Of a stretch of DNA of 38,614 bases, positions 1 through 6,747 are shown piece by piece. This DNA comes from Kribbella antibiotica. GTDB lineage: Bacteria > Actinomycetota > Actinomycetes > Propionibacteriales > Kribbellaceae. Both the position numbers and the translations under genes were made by a program. Below the pieces are notes generated by a model. The model saw only the letters and a list, made by a program, of their open reading frames with translations, was not told where the DNA came from and made no database searches. Numbering within the stretch: the stretch's first letter is position 1; each line of letters begins with the position of its first letter. The stretch spans positions 1 through 38,614 of the forward strand of contig NZ_SMKX01000074.1 in assembly GCF_004349055.1 (NCBI RefSeq), in the 5' to 3' direction.

Positions 1-4
1 GCCA

Positions 5-10
5 CTCCTT
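5..10 (-). promoter_or_regulatory. Ribosome binding site for a gene beyond the left edge
   Basis: On the reverse strand this reads AAGGAG and lies only four bases from the window end. It suggests that another reverse-strand gene starts just outside the window, downstream of the 52–816 gene. If the 52–816 reading frame is extended by slippage in the A11 tract, this site would instead lie inside coding sequence. Confidence 0.45.
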
Positions 11-51
11 CGTTGCAAACCAAGTGCCAGTGGACGATATGGGTTGCAGGT

Positions 52-816
52 TTATACACTTTTTTTTTTTGCGGTGAGGTGGAGCATCAGGCCCAGGGCG
101 GGGAGGGCCGTGAGGTCTCGGATGACGTGGATGAGCAGGAGGTCCCGGGCGGGGACGGCCGCCAGGACTGCGGAGGGGAGCTCCGCGAGCCCGAGGGTTT
201 CGTGGAGGACTGTGTCGAGGACCAGGGCACGGGATGCGGTGAACGAGTCGCCGGCGAGGCGGGCCAGTTGAATGCCGTCTGCTTCCAGGAGCTCCAGATG
301 GCCGGTACGGCGGCGGAGGTTGGCGAGGCCTAGTGCTTCGGCGGCCGACCAGGTGAGGCCCAGGTCGGTCGGATCGAGATACATGGTGACGGTGTCGTCG
401 TGCACCGTGGCCGGCACGGACAGCAGGCCGGGGATGATGTCGGGCCGGTCGGCGACCCAGTTGGGTGGGAGCGAGGTCCGCGGGACGAGACGCTGGATCA
501 GCTCGCTGGCGGGGTTGCTGGGTGGGGCGGGTGCTCCTTCGTCGAGTCGCCGGAGCAGCTCGATGAAATGGGTGTCGACGAACTGCGGCCAATCGCCGGG
601 CTCCTGTTGTGCGATCGCCCGGGCCAGGTTGGTGAGCCCGAGCATCGGCCCGGGCGCATCAGGGTCGAGAATGGCGGGGAGCAGAGCGCCGGCGTCGTAC
701 TCCAGGTCGAAGCCGAGGCGGCGGCAGGTGGCGATCGCGAGGGTGATCAAGCGGTCGGCCTGGCGGGCGGTCAAGGGACCCAGATGAGGGTCGGTAGTGG
801 TCTCGGTGGTTGTCAT
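52..816 (-). CDS. Hypothetical protein, 254 aa, ending at an A11 tract
   Basis: I do not recognise this protein with certainty. ATG at 816 is chosen because AGGAGGT sits five bases upstream; a GTG at 822 overlaps that ribosome binding site. It is a soluble protein with no signal peptide or membrane segment. The last 50 residues, with the segment AVPARDLLLIHVIRDL, resemble the C-terminal half of DUF1444 (YtpQ-like) proteins, but this is a weak impression. The last residues, AKKKSV, are encoded by a run of eleven A's followed at once by a stop. One A fewer, or one more, keeps the frame open to the window edge, so the C-terminus may be frameshifted or made by slippage. It is transcribed divergently from the thioesterase at 919. 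Confidence 0.6.
   Translation of the reverse strand: MTTTETTTDPHLGPLTARQADRLITLAIATCRRLGFDLEYDAGALLPAILDPDAPGPMLGLTNLARAIAQQEPGDWPQFVDTHFIELLRRLDEGAPAPPSNPASELIQRLVPRTSLPPNWVADRPDIIPGLLSVPATVHDDTVTMYLDPTDLGLTWSAAEALGLANLRRRTGHLELLEADGIQLARLAGDSFTASRALVLDTVLHETLGLAELPSAVLAAVPARDLLLIHVIRDLTALPALGLMLHLTAKKKSV
60..70. repeat. Homopolymer tract of eleven T (A11 in the coding sense)
   Basis: Eleven consecutive T's on the plus strand form an A11 run in the last codons of the reverse-strand gene 52–816. Such a run is rare in a genome this GC-rich and is a classic site for polymerase or replication slippage. It could also be a sequencing-length error. Confidence 0.9.
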
Positions 817-850
817 GGGCACCTCCTCGACAGAGAAAGTACGAGGATTC

Positions 851-869
851 GACCCGCTTTCAGCGGGTC
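851..869. promoter_or_regulatory. Inverted repeat in a divergent intergenic region
   Basis: GACCCGC and GCGGGTC form a perfect 7-bp inverted repeat with the five-base spacer TTTCA. It lies between the divergent starts at 816 and 919, where a terminator makes little sense. An operator or 5' leader stem-loop is more likely. No protein partner is known. Confidence 0.45.
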
Positions 870-918
870 AATTCGAACCTGTGGACAAGTGCATCGCCGA
901 GGTCGGTACTCTGCGGGG

Positions 919-1431
919 ATGTCCAGCACCCCGGCGTCCCGGCCGACCTCGGTCACTCAGTTGTCGTTGTCGCACATCACGGCGCAGCACGAGACGAACC
1001 TGCTCGGCACCGTGCACGGTGGCGTGATCATGACGCTGGTCGACTCGGTGGCGGGTGTGGTGGCAGCGCGGCACTCGGGCGGAGCTGCGGTGACGGCATC
1101 GATGGACGAGATGGTCTTCCTGGTGCCGGTCCGGGTCGGGGACGTCGTGCACTTCAGCAGCCAGGTGAACTGGACCGGCCGCAGCTCGATGGAGGTCGGG
1201 GTTCGGATCACCGCCGACCGGTGGGATGCGGTAGGACCCGAGGTGCACGTGGCCTCGGCGTACCTGGTGTTTGTGGCGGTCGACGCGGAGGGCAAGCCCC
1301 GCGAGGTGCCGCAGGTGGTCCCGGAGACCGATGAGGAACTGCGCCGGATGCGCGAGGCGGAGATCCGTCGCAGCCACCGGTTGGCACGGCGTGCGGCGAT
1401 CATCGCGTCCCGCGAGGAAGACCGGGCATGA
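919..1431 (+). CDS. Acyl-CoA thioesterase, hotdog fold (ACOT/YciA type)
   Basis: A 170-aa single-hotdog thioesterase, predicted to hydrolyse acyl-CoA to free acid and CoA in the cytoplasm. After a short N-terminal tail, the segment HETNLLGTVHGGVIMTLVD (about residues 19–37) is the hotdog helix with the conserved VHGG turn. MDEMVFLVPVRVGD carries the acidic residue and the following strand typical of the acyl-CoA hydrolase branch. The C-terminal 30 residues are charged and helical. ATG at 919 is used because the homologous part begins there; the frame stays open further upstream but that stretch is antisense to the neighbouring gene. The gene overlaps the next one by four bases (ATGA), implying translational coupling. 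Substrate length cannot be told from sequence. Confidence 0.88.
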   Translation: MSSTPASRPTSVTQLSLSHITAQHETNLLGTVHGGVIMTLVDSVAGVVAARHSGGAAVTASMDEMVFLVPVRVGDVVHFSSQVNWTGRSSMEVGVRITADRWDAVGPEVHVASAYLVFVAVDAEGKPREVPQVVPETDEELRRMREAEIRRSHRLARRAAIIASREEDRA

Positions 1432-2087
1432 GTTTGTTCGCCGGCGCCCGGCGGCATCCGTCGGCCGTGCTGCTCGTCGTCCAGTTGCTCGGCGTGCTGA
1501 TCTACCCGCTGACGCAGGGCTCCCCGGCCGGGCGGATCGGCTTCGAGATCATCGGGATCGTCGTCCTGGTGCTGGCGGTGTTCTCCGTCCGGGCCACTCC
1601 GGGCCTGACCTGGATCAGCATCGGTCTGGGGATCCCGGCCGTCACGCTGTCGTTCATCGACGTCTACAACTCCAGCGACGCGGTGGTGGCAGTCTCTGCT
1701 GTGCTGCACGCGGCCTTCTACTTCTATGCGGCCTACAGTCTGCTGCGGTACATGCTGTCCGACCACAACGTCAGCACCGACGAGCTCTACGCGACCGGTG
1801 CCACGTTCACCTTGGTGGCTTGGGGTTTCGCCTACCTGTACGTGTTCGTGCAGGTGCTCGTCCCCGGCAGCTTCATCGCAGCAGTTGCCCCCAGCAACGA
1901 TCGGTCGTGGATGGAGTTGCTCTTCCTGAGCTTCACGACCCTGTCCAGCACGGGCCTGAGTGACGTCGTCCCGGTCTCCGACTGGGGCCGCTCGGTCGTG
2001 ATGTTCGAGCAGCTCGCCGGACTCGGCTACGTCGCGATGGTCGTCTCCCGCTTGGTCGGCCTTACCTTGTCGCGTCGGACGACCTAA
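1428..2087 (+). CDS. Six-helix ion-channel-like membrane protein with degenerate filter
   Basis: A 219-aa integral membrane protein with about six hydrophobic helices. It ends in a pore-loop-like segment (about residues 160–185) and a last helix, the layout of the Ion_trans_2 potassium channel family. At the filter position, where potassium channels have TVGYGD, this protein reads SSTGLSD within FTTLSSTGLSDVVPVSDWG. The flanking Thr-Leu and Val-Pro positions are kept, but the Gly-Tyr-Gly core is not. Potassium selectivity is therefore doubtful; it may be a non-selective pore or a non-conducting relative. There is no voltage-sensor arginine ladder and no RCK/TrkA-N domain. The start overlaps the thioesterase stop (ATGA), and the stop overlaps the convergent TetR gene by four bases. 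Confidence 0.78.
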   Translation: MSLFAGARRHPSAVLLVVQLLGVLIYPLTQGSPAGRIGFEIIGIVVLVLAVFSVRATPGLTWISIGLGIPAVTLSFIDVYNSSDAVVAVSAVLHAAFYFYAAYSLLRYMLSDHNVSTDELYATGATFTLVAWGFAYLYVFVQVLVPGSFIAAVAPSNDRSWMELLFLSFTTLSSTGLSDVVPVSDWGRSVVMFEQLAGLGYVAMVVSRLVGLTLSRRTT

Positions 2088-2728
2088 CGGCTCAGCGCCG
2101 CCACCAGTTCAAGCCTCGGCCATCCGGCCAGCATGTCGGCGGCAGCGCGAGCGGCCACTTCGGTCGCGTTTGCCATCGCCGCGACCCGGTAGCTGACCAG
2201 CGCGCCTTCGTGCAGCAGCAGTAGCCGATCGGCAAGCTCACCAGGGTCGGCCATGCCGGCCAGCCGAGCCTGCGCTTCGAACTCGGAGCGCATCCACTGC
2301 TTCTGTCCGACGATCACCGGCATTGCCGGGTGGTCGGGCGCAGCGAGCTCCACGCTCGCGTTGATGAATCCGCAGCCGTTGCGCGACCCCGCCAGCCAGT
2401 CGGTCAGCGCTGCGAACAGCGCGAGCACCACCTCCTCGGGCGTTCCGGGTGCGCGAGACTCGAGTTGTTCGTCGAGGAATGCGTGCCAGACCCGGTTCCG
2501 GTGCTCCAGATACGCCGCAATCAGCCGATCCTTCGAACCGAATCGGTCGTACAGGGTCTTCTTGGTCACGTCGGCTGCGGCCGCGATGGCATCAACTCCG
2601 ACCGTCCGGATGCCCTGCTCGTAGAACAAGGCCGACGCCGCCGCCAGGATTCGCTCCCCGGCGGGTGTCAGCCGCTCCGCAACCAGCGGTCCGCGATCGA
2701 CGATCAGTCTCAGCTGCTGAACAGGCAT
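2084..2728 (-). CDS. TetR family transcriptional regulator
   Basis: A 214-aa one-component repressor. After a 25-residue tail, the N-terminal helix-turn-helix spans about residues 26–75, with the recognition segment AAADVTKKTLYDRFGSKDRL. The remaining helices form the ligand and dimer domain; CGFINASVELAAPDHPA resembles the TetR C-terminal families found beside drug and metabolite exporters. ATG at 2728 sits directly beside the palindrome at 2733–2760 with no clear ribosome binding site, so the message may be nearly leaderless, or a later GTG/TTG could be the start. It is divergent from the EamA transporter, so control of that gene and of itself is the natural inference. The ligand is unknown. 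Confidence 0.9.
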   Translation of the reverse strand: MPVQQLRLIVDRGPLVAERLTPAGERILAAASALFYEQGIRTVGVDAIAAAADVTKKTLYDRFGSKDRLIAAYLEHRNRVWHAFLDEQLESRAPGTPEEVVLALFAALTDWLAGSRNGCGFINASVELAAPDHPAMPVIVGQKQWMRSEFEAQARLAGMADPGELADRLLLLHEGALVSYRVAAMANATEVAARAAADMLAGWPRLELVAALSR

Positions 2729-2732
2729 ACTG

Positions 2733-2760
2733 ACAGTATACCTACCGGTATGGTTACTGT
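2733..2760. promoter_or_regulatory. Probable TetR operator, 28-bp palindrome
   Basis: ACAGTA at 2733–2738 and TACTGT at 2755–2760 flank a perfect central TACCGGTA at 2743–2750. All elements share one axis of symmetry. The site ends seven bases before the EamA start codon and begins five bases from the TetR start codon, so a bound repressor would block both genes. It is the evident binding site for the adjacent TetR protein. Confidence 0.8.
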
Positions 2761-2766
2761 CGGCCT

Positions 2767-3678
2767 ATGACCCTAGCCCCGCCCGTACGACGGACTCCGA
2801 ACCTGCGTTTGATCGCGCCGGCAGCAGGCGCCGGATTCGTGGTGTTCTGGAGCTCCGGCTTCATCGGAGCCGGCTGGGGGACGCGGTACACGAGCGCGTT
2901 CGACCTGCTGGCCTGGCGCTTCCTGGTCGCCGGATTGCTCGGCGCAGTGATCCTCGGCTTCCGCCGTCCGCGACTGACCCGCCGTGATCTCGTGATCCAG
3001 GTGGCGATGGCCGTCCTGACCCAGTTCGTCTACCTCGGCGCGATCTTCACCGGCATCGACCACGGCATCACCGCCGGAGCCACAGCGCTGATCGGCTCAC
3101 TGCAACCGCTACTCATTGCGACTGTTGCCGGACCACTGCTCGGAGAGCGGGTCAGCAGGCGCCAGTGGTTAGGGCTGGTGATCGGACTCGGTGGAGTCGC
3201 CTTAGTGGTCGCCGACGACCTCAGCGCAGGCCATGGCTCGCTGCTGCTCTTCCTGATCCCGCTGCTCGGTCTGCTCGGCTTGGTAGCCGGTACCTGCCTG
3301 GATCGACGCGCCAAGCCTGCCGTGGGTTCGCTCGATGCGATCTGCATCCAGAGCATGGTGTCCGCAGTGCTGTTCGTCACGTTGGCGGCCTCGACGCACC
3401 AGCTCACCGTGCCGCAGCAACCAGGCTTCTACGGCGCTGTGCTCTGGTTGGTGCTATTGGCAACCGGCGGCGGTTGGGGCTTGTACCTGGTGAATCTCAA
3501 GCTTTCCGGCGCGACCAGGGTCAGCGGTCTGCTCTATCTGGTGCCGCCGACCACGATGCTGCTGGCGTACTTCGTGCTCGACGAGAGCATCGGAGTGCTG
3601 GCGCTGGTCGGCATGTTGGTCTGTGCCGTTGCTGTCCTGCTGATTACGCTGCGGACATGGCGGAACCTCGATGGCTGA
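2767..3678 (+). CDS. EamA/DMT family transporter
   Basis: A 303-aa permease of the drug/metabolite transporter superfamily with about ten hydrophobic helices arranged as two EamA repeats (about residues 17–148 and 160–295). The first repeat contains FWSSGFIGAGWGTRYTSA, typical of the first helix pair in this family, and TALIGSLQPLLIAT at its end. It lies in the cytoplasmic membrane and probably exports a small metabolite or drug. There is no Shine-Dalgarno sequence before ATG 2767, so the transcript may be leaderless. Expression is probably controlled by the divergent TetR through the palindrome just upstream. The last 22 bases overlap the MarR gene. Confidence 0.9.
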   Translation: MTLAPPVRRTPNLRLIAPAAGAGFVVFWSSGFIGAGWGTRYTSAFDLLAWRFLVAGLLGAVILGFRRPRLTRRDLVIQVAMAVLTQFVYLGAIFTGIDHGITAGATALIGSLQPLLIATVAGPLLGERVSRRQWLGLVIGLGGVALVVADDLSAGHGSLLLFLIPLLGLLGLVAGTCLDRRAKPAVGSLDAICIQSMVSAVLFVTLAASTHQLTVPQQPGFYGAVLWLVLLATGGGWGLYLVNLKLSGATRVSGLLYLVPPTTMLLAYFVLDESIGVLALVGMLVCAVAVLLITLRTWRNLDG

Positions 3679-4118
3679 ACAAGAAAGAGCAGCAGGCGTG
3701 GCGTGCGTTCATCGCGGCGCAGCGCGTGGTGAACAGCCGGATCGAGCAGCAACTGCAGCGTGATGCCGGGATCCCGCACACGTACTACGAGATCCTGGTG
3801 CGGCTGTCCGATGCAACGGACGGCCGGTTGCGGATGAGTGAGCTCGCCGTGGCGACGCTCGGCTCGCGGAGCCGACTCTCCCACGCGGTCAACCGCCTGG
3901 AGCAGAACGGCTGGGTACGGCGGGAGGGCATCGAGTCCGACCGCCGCGGTCAGGTCGCGATCATCACCGACGCCGGCCGGGAGAAGTTGGTGGAGGCCGC
4001 GCCCGGTCACGTCGAAGAGGTCCGGAGCGCGATCTTCGACGCCCTCACCCCGGAGCAGGTGGATCAGTTGTTCGCCATCGGCACGGCATTGGCCGAGAAC
4101 ACCGGGCAGGAGCGTTGA
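3657..4118 (+). CDS. MarR family winged-helix regulator
   Basis: A 153-aa MarR protein. The N-terminal dimer helix is followed by the winged helix (about residues 50–115): RMSELAVATLGSRSRLSHAV is the recognition helix region and REGIESDRRGQVAIITDAG is the wing with the conserved Asp-Arg-Arg-Gly. The C-terminal helices complete the dimer. ATG at 3657 overlaps the end of the EamA gene by 22 bases. The frame is open further upstream, but only as a shadow of EamA. The stop TGA overlaps the next start (TGATG), so MarR and the lipoprotein are probably translated together. No operator could be assigned. Confidence 0.88.
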   Translation: MAEPRWLNKKEQQAWRAFIAAQRVVNSRIEQQLQRDAGIPHTYYEILVRLSDATDGRLRMSELAVATLGSRSRLSHAVNRLEQNGWVRREGIESDRRGQVAIITDAGREKLVEAAPGHVEEVRSAIFDALTPEQVDQLFAIGTALAENTGQER

Positions 4119-5332
4119 TGCGGTCGCGGTCGACAGCCCTCGTCGTACTGTCGGCGCTGTTGCTCGCGGGCTGCGGCGACAGTTCCACACCGACGGCCGG
4201 TCCCAGCACAGTCCCGTCGTCATCGGTGCCCCTGCTGCCGAAGACCACGGATCACCCGAGCACGCCGACTCCGTCAGCCACCCCGACGGAGACGCCCAGC
4301 TGTATCGACGCGAAGCTCGAGGACCTCACGCTTCGTCAGCGTGCTGCCCAGCTGATCATGACCGGTATCGGCGCCAATGGCATGACCTCGGCGCAGCGCC
4401 CGATCATCCAGCAGCAGAAGCCAGGCGGCGTCCTGCTGCTCGGCCCAGGCGGCAGCCTCGCTCACACCCGTACGGCGACCGCTGCGGCCGTGACTGCGGC
4501 CACGGTCGAGGGGATCGCGCCGCTGGTCGCTGCGGACCAGGAAGGCGGTCAGGTCCAGCGCCTGAAGGGCTCCGGCTTCACCCGGATCCCGTCGGCGGAG
4601 GTGCAGGGCACCTGGACGAGTGACAAGCTCACCGCCCGCGCCGCGCTCTGGGCGGACCAGCTCAAGGAGGCCGGGGTGAATACCAACCTCACTCCGGTGG
4701 CGGACGTCGTACCGGCGTCTTTGAAGAAGCAGAACGCGCCCATCGGCCAGCTGGATCGCGAGTTCGGCGATACGGCGGCGGAGGTCGGGCCGCCGGTCCA
4801 GGCGTTCGTGCGGGGGATGGCCAAGAGCGGCGTGATCACCTCGGTGAAGCATTTCCCCGGCATCGGCAAGGTCCGCGGCAACACCGACTTCTCGGCGAAC
4901 GTGTTCGACAATGTCACGGCCCGTGGTGACGCCGACCTCAAGCCGTTCGCGGACGGGATCGCAGCCGGTAGCGAGATGCTGATGGTCTCCACCGTCACCT
5001 ACAACAAGATCGACCCAGAGAACCGGGCAGCGTTCTCGAAGACCGTCATCCAGGGCATGATCCGCGACGACCTCGGGTACGACGGCGTCGTGATCACCGA
5101 CGATGTCGGGGCCGCGGCCAACGTGGCGAACGTGCCGGCCGGTCAGCGGGCCACCCGGGTGATCGCAGCGGGCGGCGACATCGTCATCAACGGCGCTGCG
5201 GACCTGACCGCCGCCATGGTGAACGCACTGGTGGTGAAAGCCCAGCAGGACAAAGCCTTCGCCACACAGCTCGACGAGAGCGTACGGCGGGTGCTCGCAC
5301 TCAAGCAGAAGCACGGTCTGGTGACCTGCTGA
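4118..5332 (+). CDS. Glycoside hydrolase family 3 lipoprotein (NagZ/LpqI-like)
   Basis: A 404-aa lipoprotein predicted to cleave beta-N-acetylglucosamine from cell-wall fragments on the outer face of the membrane. The signal peptide ends in the lipobox LLAGC, followed by a Ser/Thr/Pro-rich linker to about residue 60 and then the GH3 barrel. Features include LVAADQEGGQVQRL (substrate strand), KHFPGIGKV (family loop) and VVITDDVGA with the nucleophile aspartate. The NagZ acid/base loop normally reads Asp-Ser-His. Here it reads GNTDF, so the catalytic histidine is not at its usual place. From memory, some actinobacterial LpqI-type proteins also carry a GNTD variant. ATG 4118 has AGGAG seven bases upstream. 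It overlaps MarR before it and DUF202 after it. Confidence 0.87.
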   Translation: MRSRSTALVVLSALLLAGCGDSSTPTAGPSTVPSSSVPLLPKTTDHPSTPTPSATPTETPSCIDAKLEDLTLRQRAAQLIMTGIGANGMTSAQRPIIQQQKPGGVLLLGPGGSLAHTRTATAAAVTAATVEGIAPLVAADQEGGQVQRLKGSGFTRIPSAEVQGTWTSDKLTARAALWADQLKEAGVNTNLTPVADVVPASLKKQNAPIGQLDREFGDTAAEVGPPVQAFVRGMAKSGVITSVKHFPGIGKVRGNTDFSANVFDNVTARGDADLKPFADGIAAGSEMLMVSTVTYNKIDPENRAAFSKTVIQGMIRDDLGYDGVVITDDVGAAANVANVPAGQRATRVIAAGGDIVINGAADLTAAMVNALVVKAQQDKAFATQLDESVRRVLALKQKHGLVTC

Positions 5333-5667
5333 TGCAGGAGGAGCAGGAGCCCGACTACCGGTTCACTCTGGCGAACGAGCGGACCTATCTGGCGTACCTG
5401 CGGACCTCACTGGCTTGTTACGCCGGCGGTCTGTCGGCGGTGCAGTTCCTCGACCTCGGTCTGGACCGCTGGCCGGCCCGGATCATCGGACTGATCCTGG
5501 TCGGCGCCGGACTGGTCACTACTGCCGCAGCACTCCGGCGCTGGCAACAGAACCTGACCGCGATGCGTCGCGGCCAACCACTGCCGGTCACCAGGCTGCC
5601 ACTGATGCTGGCGGCAACCATCGCAATCGCCGGGGTTGTGGGCCTCGCGTTCGCAATGTGGCGATGA
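5332..5667 (+). CDS. DUF202 (YidH-like) membrane protein, first of a pair
   Basis: A 111-aa membrane protein with about three hydrophobic helices. The N-terminal segment FTLANERTYLAYLRTSLA is the DUF202 signature, with the conserved Asn-Glu-Arg-Thr and Leu-Arg-Thr. The function of the family is unknown. The start ATG shares one base with the stop of the GH3 gene, and the stop overlaps the second DUF202 gene. All three are very likely one transcript. Confidence 0.85.
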   Translation: MQEEQEPDYRFTLANERTYLAYLRTSLACYAGGLSAVQFLDLGLDRWPARIIGLILVGAGLVTTAAALRRWQQNLTAMRRGQPLPVTRLPLMLAATIAIAGVVGLAFAMWR

Positions 5668-5972
5668 GCACACCGGACCCCGGTCTGCAGCCCGAGCGGA
5701 CCCTGCTGGCCTGGCGCCGGACCTCCCTCGGACTGGTCACCAACGGCATCCTGCTGCTTGCCTCCGGCCACGGTTCGTCCGAAGTCCGCACCGGCTTCGG
5801 CATCGTCGTACTGGTGCTTTCGCTGGGCTGCTGGGCGGCCGTGAGCGCTGTCTACCGCCATTCCCGGGGTGCCTCGGTGCACGCCCTCGGCCACGACCGG
5901 GTGCTCCGGATCGCTGCCGGGCTGGTCCTGCTGGTCGGCCTTTTCGACCTCTATGCCGTGGTCACGCACTGA
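5664..5972 (+). CDS. DUF202 membrane protein, second of a pair
   Basis: A 102-aa membrane protein with three hydrophobic stretches. The segment QPERTLLAWRRTSLGLVTNG carries the DUF202 signature in a diverged form. ATG at 5664 is chosen because it overlaps the preceding stop as ATGA and the family homology starts there. Pairs of small and larger DUF202 genes are common in actinobacteria and may form a heteromeric membrane complex; this is inference. Confidence 0.82.
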   Translation: MSTPDPGLQPERTLLAWRRTSLGLVTNGILLLASGHGSSEVRTGFGIVVLVLSLGCWAAVSAVYRHSRGASVHALGHDRVLRIAAGLVLLVGLFDLYAVVTH

Positions 5973-6003
5973 TACCAATTGATTACTCGGTAGTCACCTC
6001 CTA

Positions 6004-6017
6004 GTGAACTAGTTCAC
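6004..6017. promoter_or_regulatory. Perfect 14-bp palindrome upstream of phosphate genes
   Basis: GTGAACTAGTTCAC is perfectly self-complementary and lies about 100 bases before the DUF47 start. Each half contains GTTCAC, the core of the actinobacterial PHO-box repeat, and the right half continues as GTTCACCCCG. A further GTTCACCCGGA lies at 6095–6105. Normal PHO boxes are direct repeats spaced 11 bases apart, which this is not. PhoP binding is possible but unproven; another dimeric regulator is equally possible. Confidence 0.5.
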
Positions 6018-6036
6018 CCCGACGCGCTACGTTGAC

Positions 6037-6059
6037 CCCGCGGATGCAAGAACCGCGGG
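6037..6059 (+). promoter_or_regulatory. Stem-loop in the DUF47 leader
   Basis: CCCGCGG (6037–6043) and CCGCGGG (6053–6059) form a perfect 7-bp stem with a nine-base loop. It lies between the palindrome at 6004 and the DUF47 start. It could be an mRNA leader hairpin; its role is unknown. Confidence 0.4.
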
Positions 6060-6112
6060 CTGTTCCCCCTAGCATGATCAACGGTTTGTCCCTCGTTCAC
6101 CCGGAGCTTGAA

Positions 6113-6745
6113 GTGCCGTTACGTCTGCGTCCGAACGACCCGACGTTCTACGACCTTTTCACCGAGTCCGCCAACCACCTCGTGGACGGCGCTCGCATCC
6201 TCGCCGAGCTGCTGGGCAGCGCTACCGGCACCGGCCTCTCGGCCAGTCAGCAGATCGCCGTCCAGATGAAGGACGCCGAGCACGCGGCGGACGAGACCAC
6301 CCACGCGATCATCCGCCGGGTCAACTCGACCTTCGTGACCCCGTTCGACCGCGAGGACATCTACCGGCTGGCCTCTGACCTCGACGACGTCATGGACTTC
6401 ATGGAGGAGGCGGTGGACACGATCCACCTCTTCAACCTGGAGAAGCTGCCGGAAGAGGTCGCCGAGCAGATCGAGGTCCTGCAGCGGGCCGCCGCGCTGA
6501 CCGCGGAGTCGATGCCGCGACTGCGCACGATGAAGGACCTGGCCGAGTACTGGATCGAGATCAACCGGCTGGAGAACACCGGCGACGCGGTGCACCGCCG
6601 GATCGTCGCCAAGCTGTTCAGCGGTGAGTACGACACCCTTACGGTGCTCAAGCTGAAGACCGTGGTCGACCTGCTGGAGGCTGCGATCGACGCGTTCGAG
6701 CATGTCGCCAACACGGTCGAGCAGATCGCCGTCAAGGAGAGCTGA
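6113..6745 (+). CDS. DUF47 PhoU-like phosphate transport regulator
   Basis: A 210-aa soluble, all-helical protein of the DUF47 family, which is related to PhoU and usually paired with PiT permeases to regulate phosphate uptake. Typical features are the start RLRPNDPTFYDLFTESANHL, the acidic helix DREDIYRLASDLDDVMDF and the C-terminal VDLLEAAIDAFEHVANTVE. The PhoU-type metal ligands are supplied by such Glu/Asp-rich helices. GTG at 6113 is chosen: GGAG lies seven bases upstream and homologous proteins start here. In-frame ATGs at 6074 and earlier would add a tail of no family character. The PiT gene begins two bases after the stop, so the two are co-translated. Confidence 0.88.
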   Translation: MPLRLRPNDPTFYDLFTESANHLVDGARILAELLGSATGTGLSASQQIAVQMKDAEHAADETTHAIIRRVNSTFVTPFDREDIYRLASDLDDVMDFMEEAVDTIHLFNLEKLPEEVAEQIEVLQRAAALTAESMPRLRTMKDLAEYWIEINRLENTGDAVHRRIVAKLFSGEYDTLTVLKLKTVVDLLEAAIDAFEHVANTVEQIAVKES

Positions 6746-6747
6746 GC

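Noticed and set aside
400..918. Upstream extension of the thioesterase frame to position 400
   Set aside because: It would run antisense through the 52–816 gene and shows no hotdog-family sequence before position 919.
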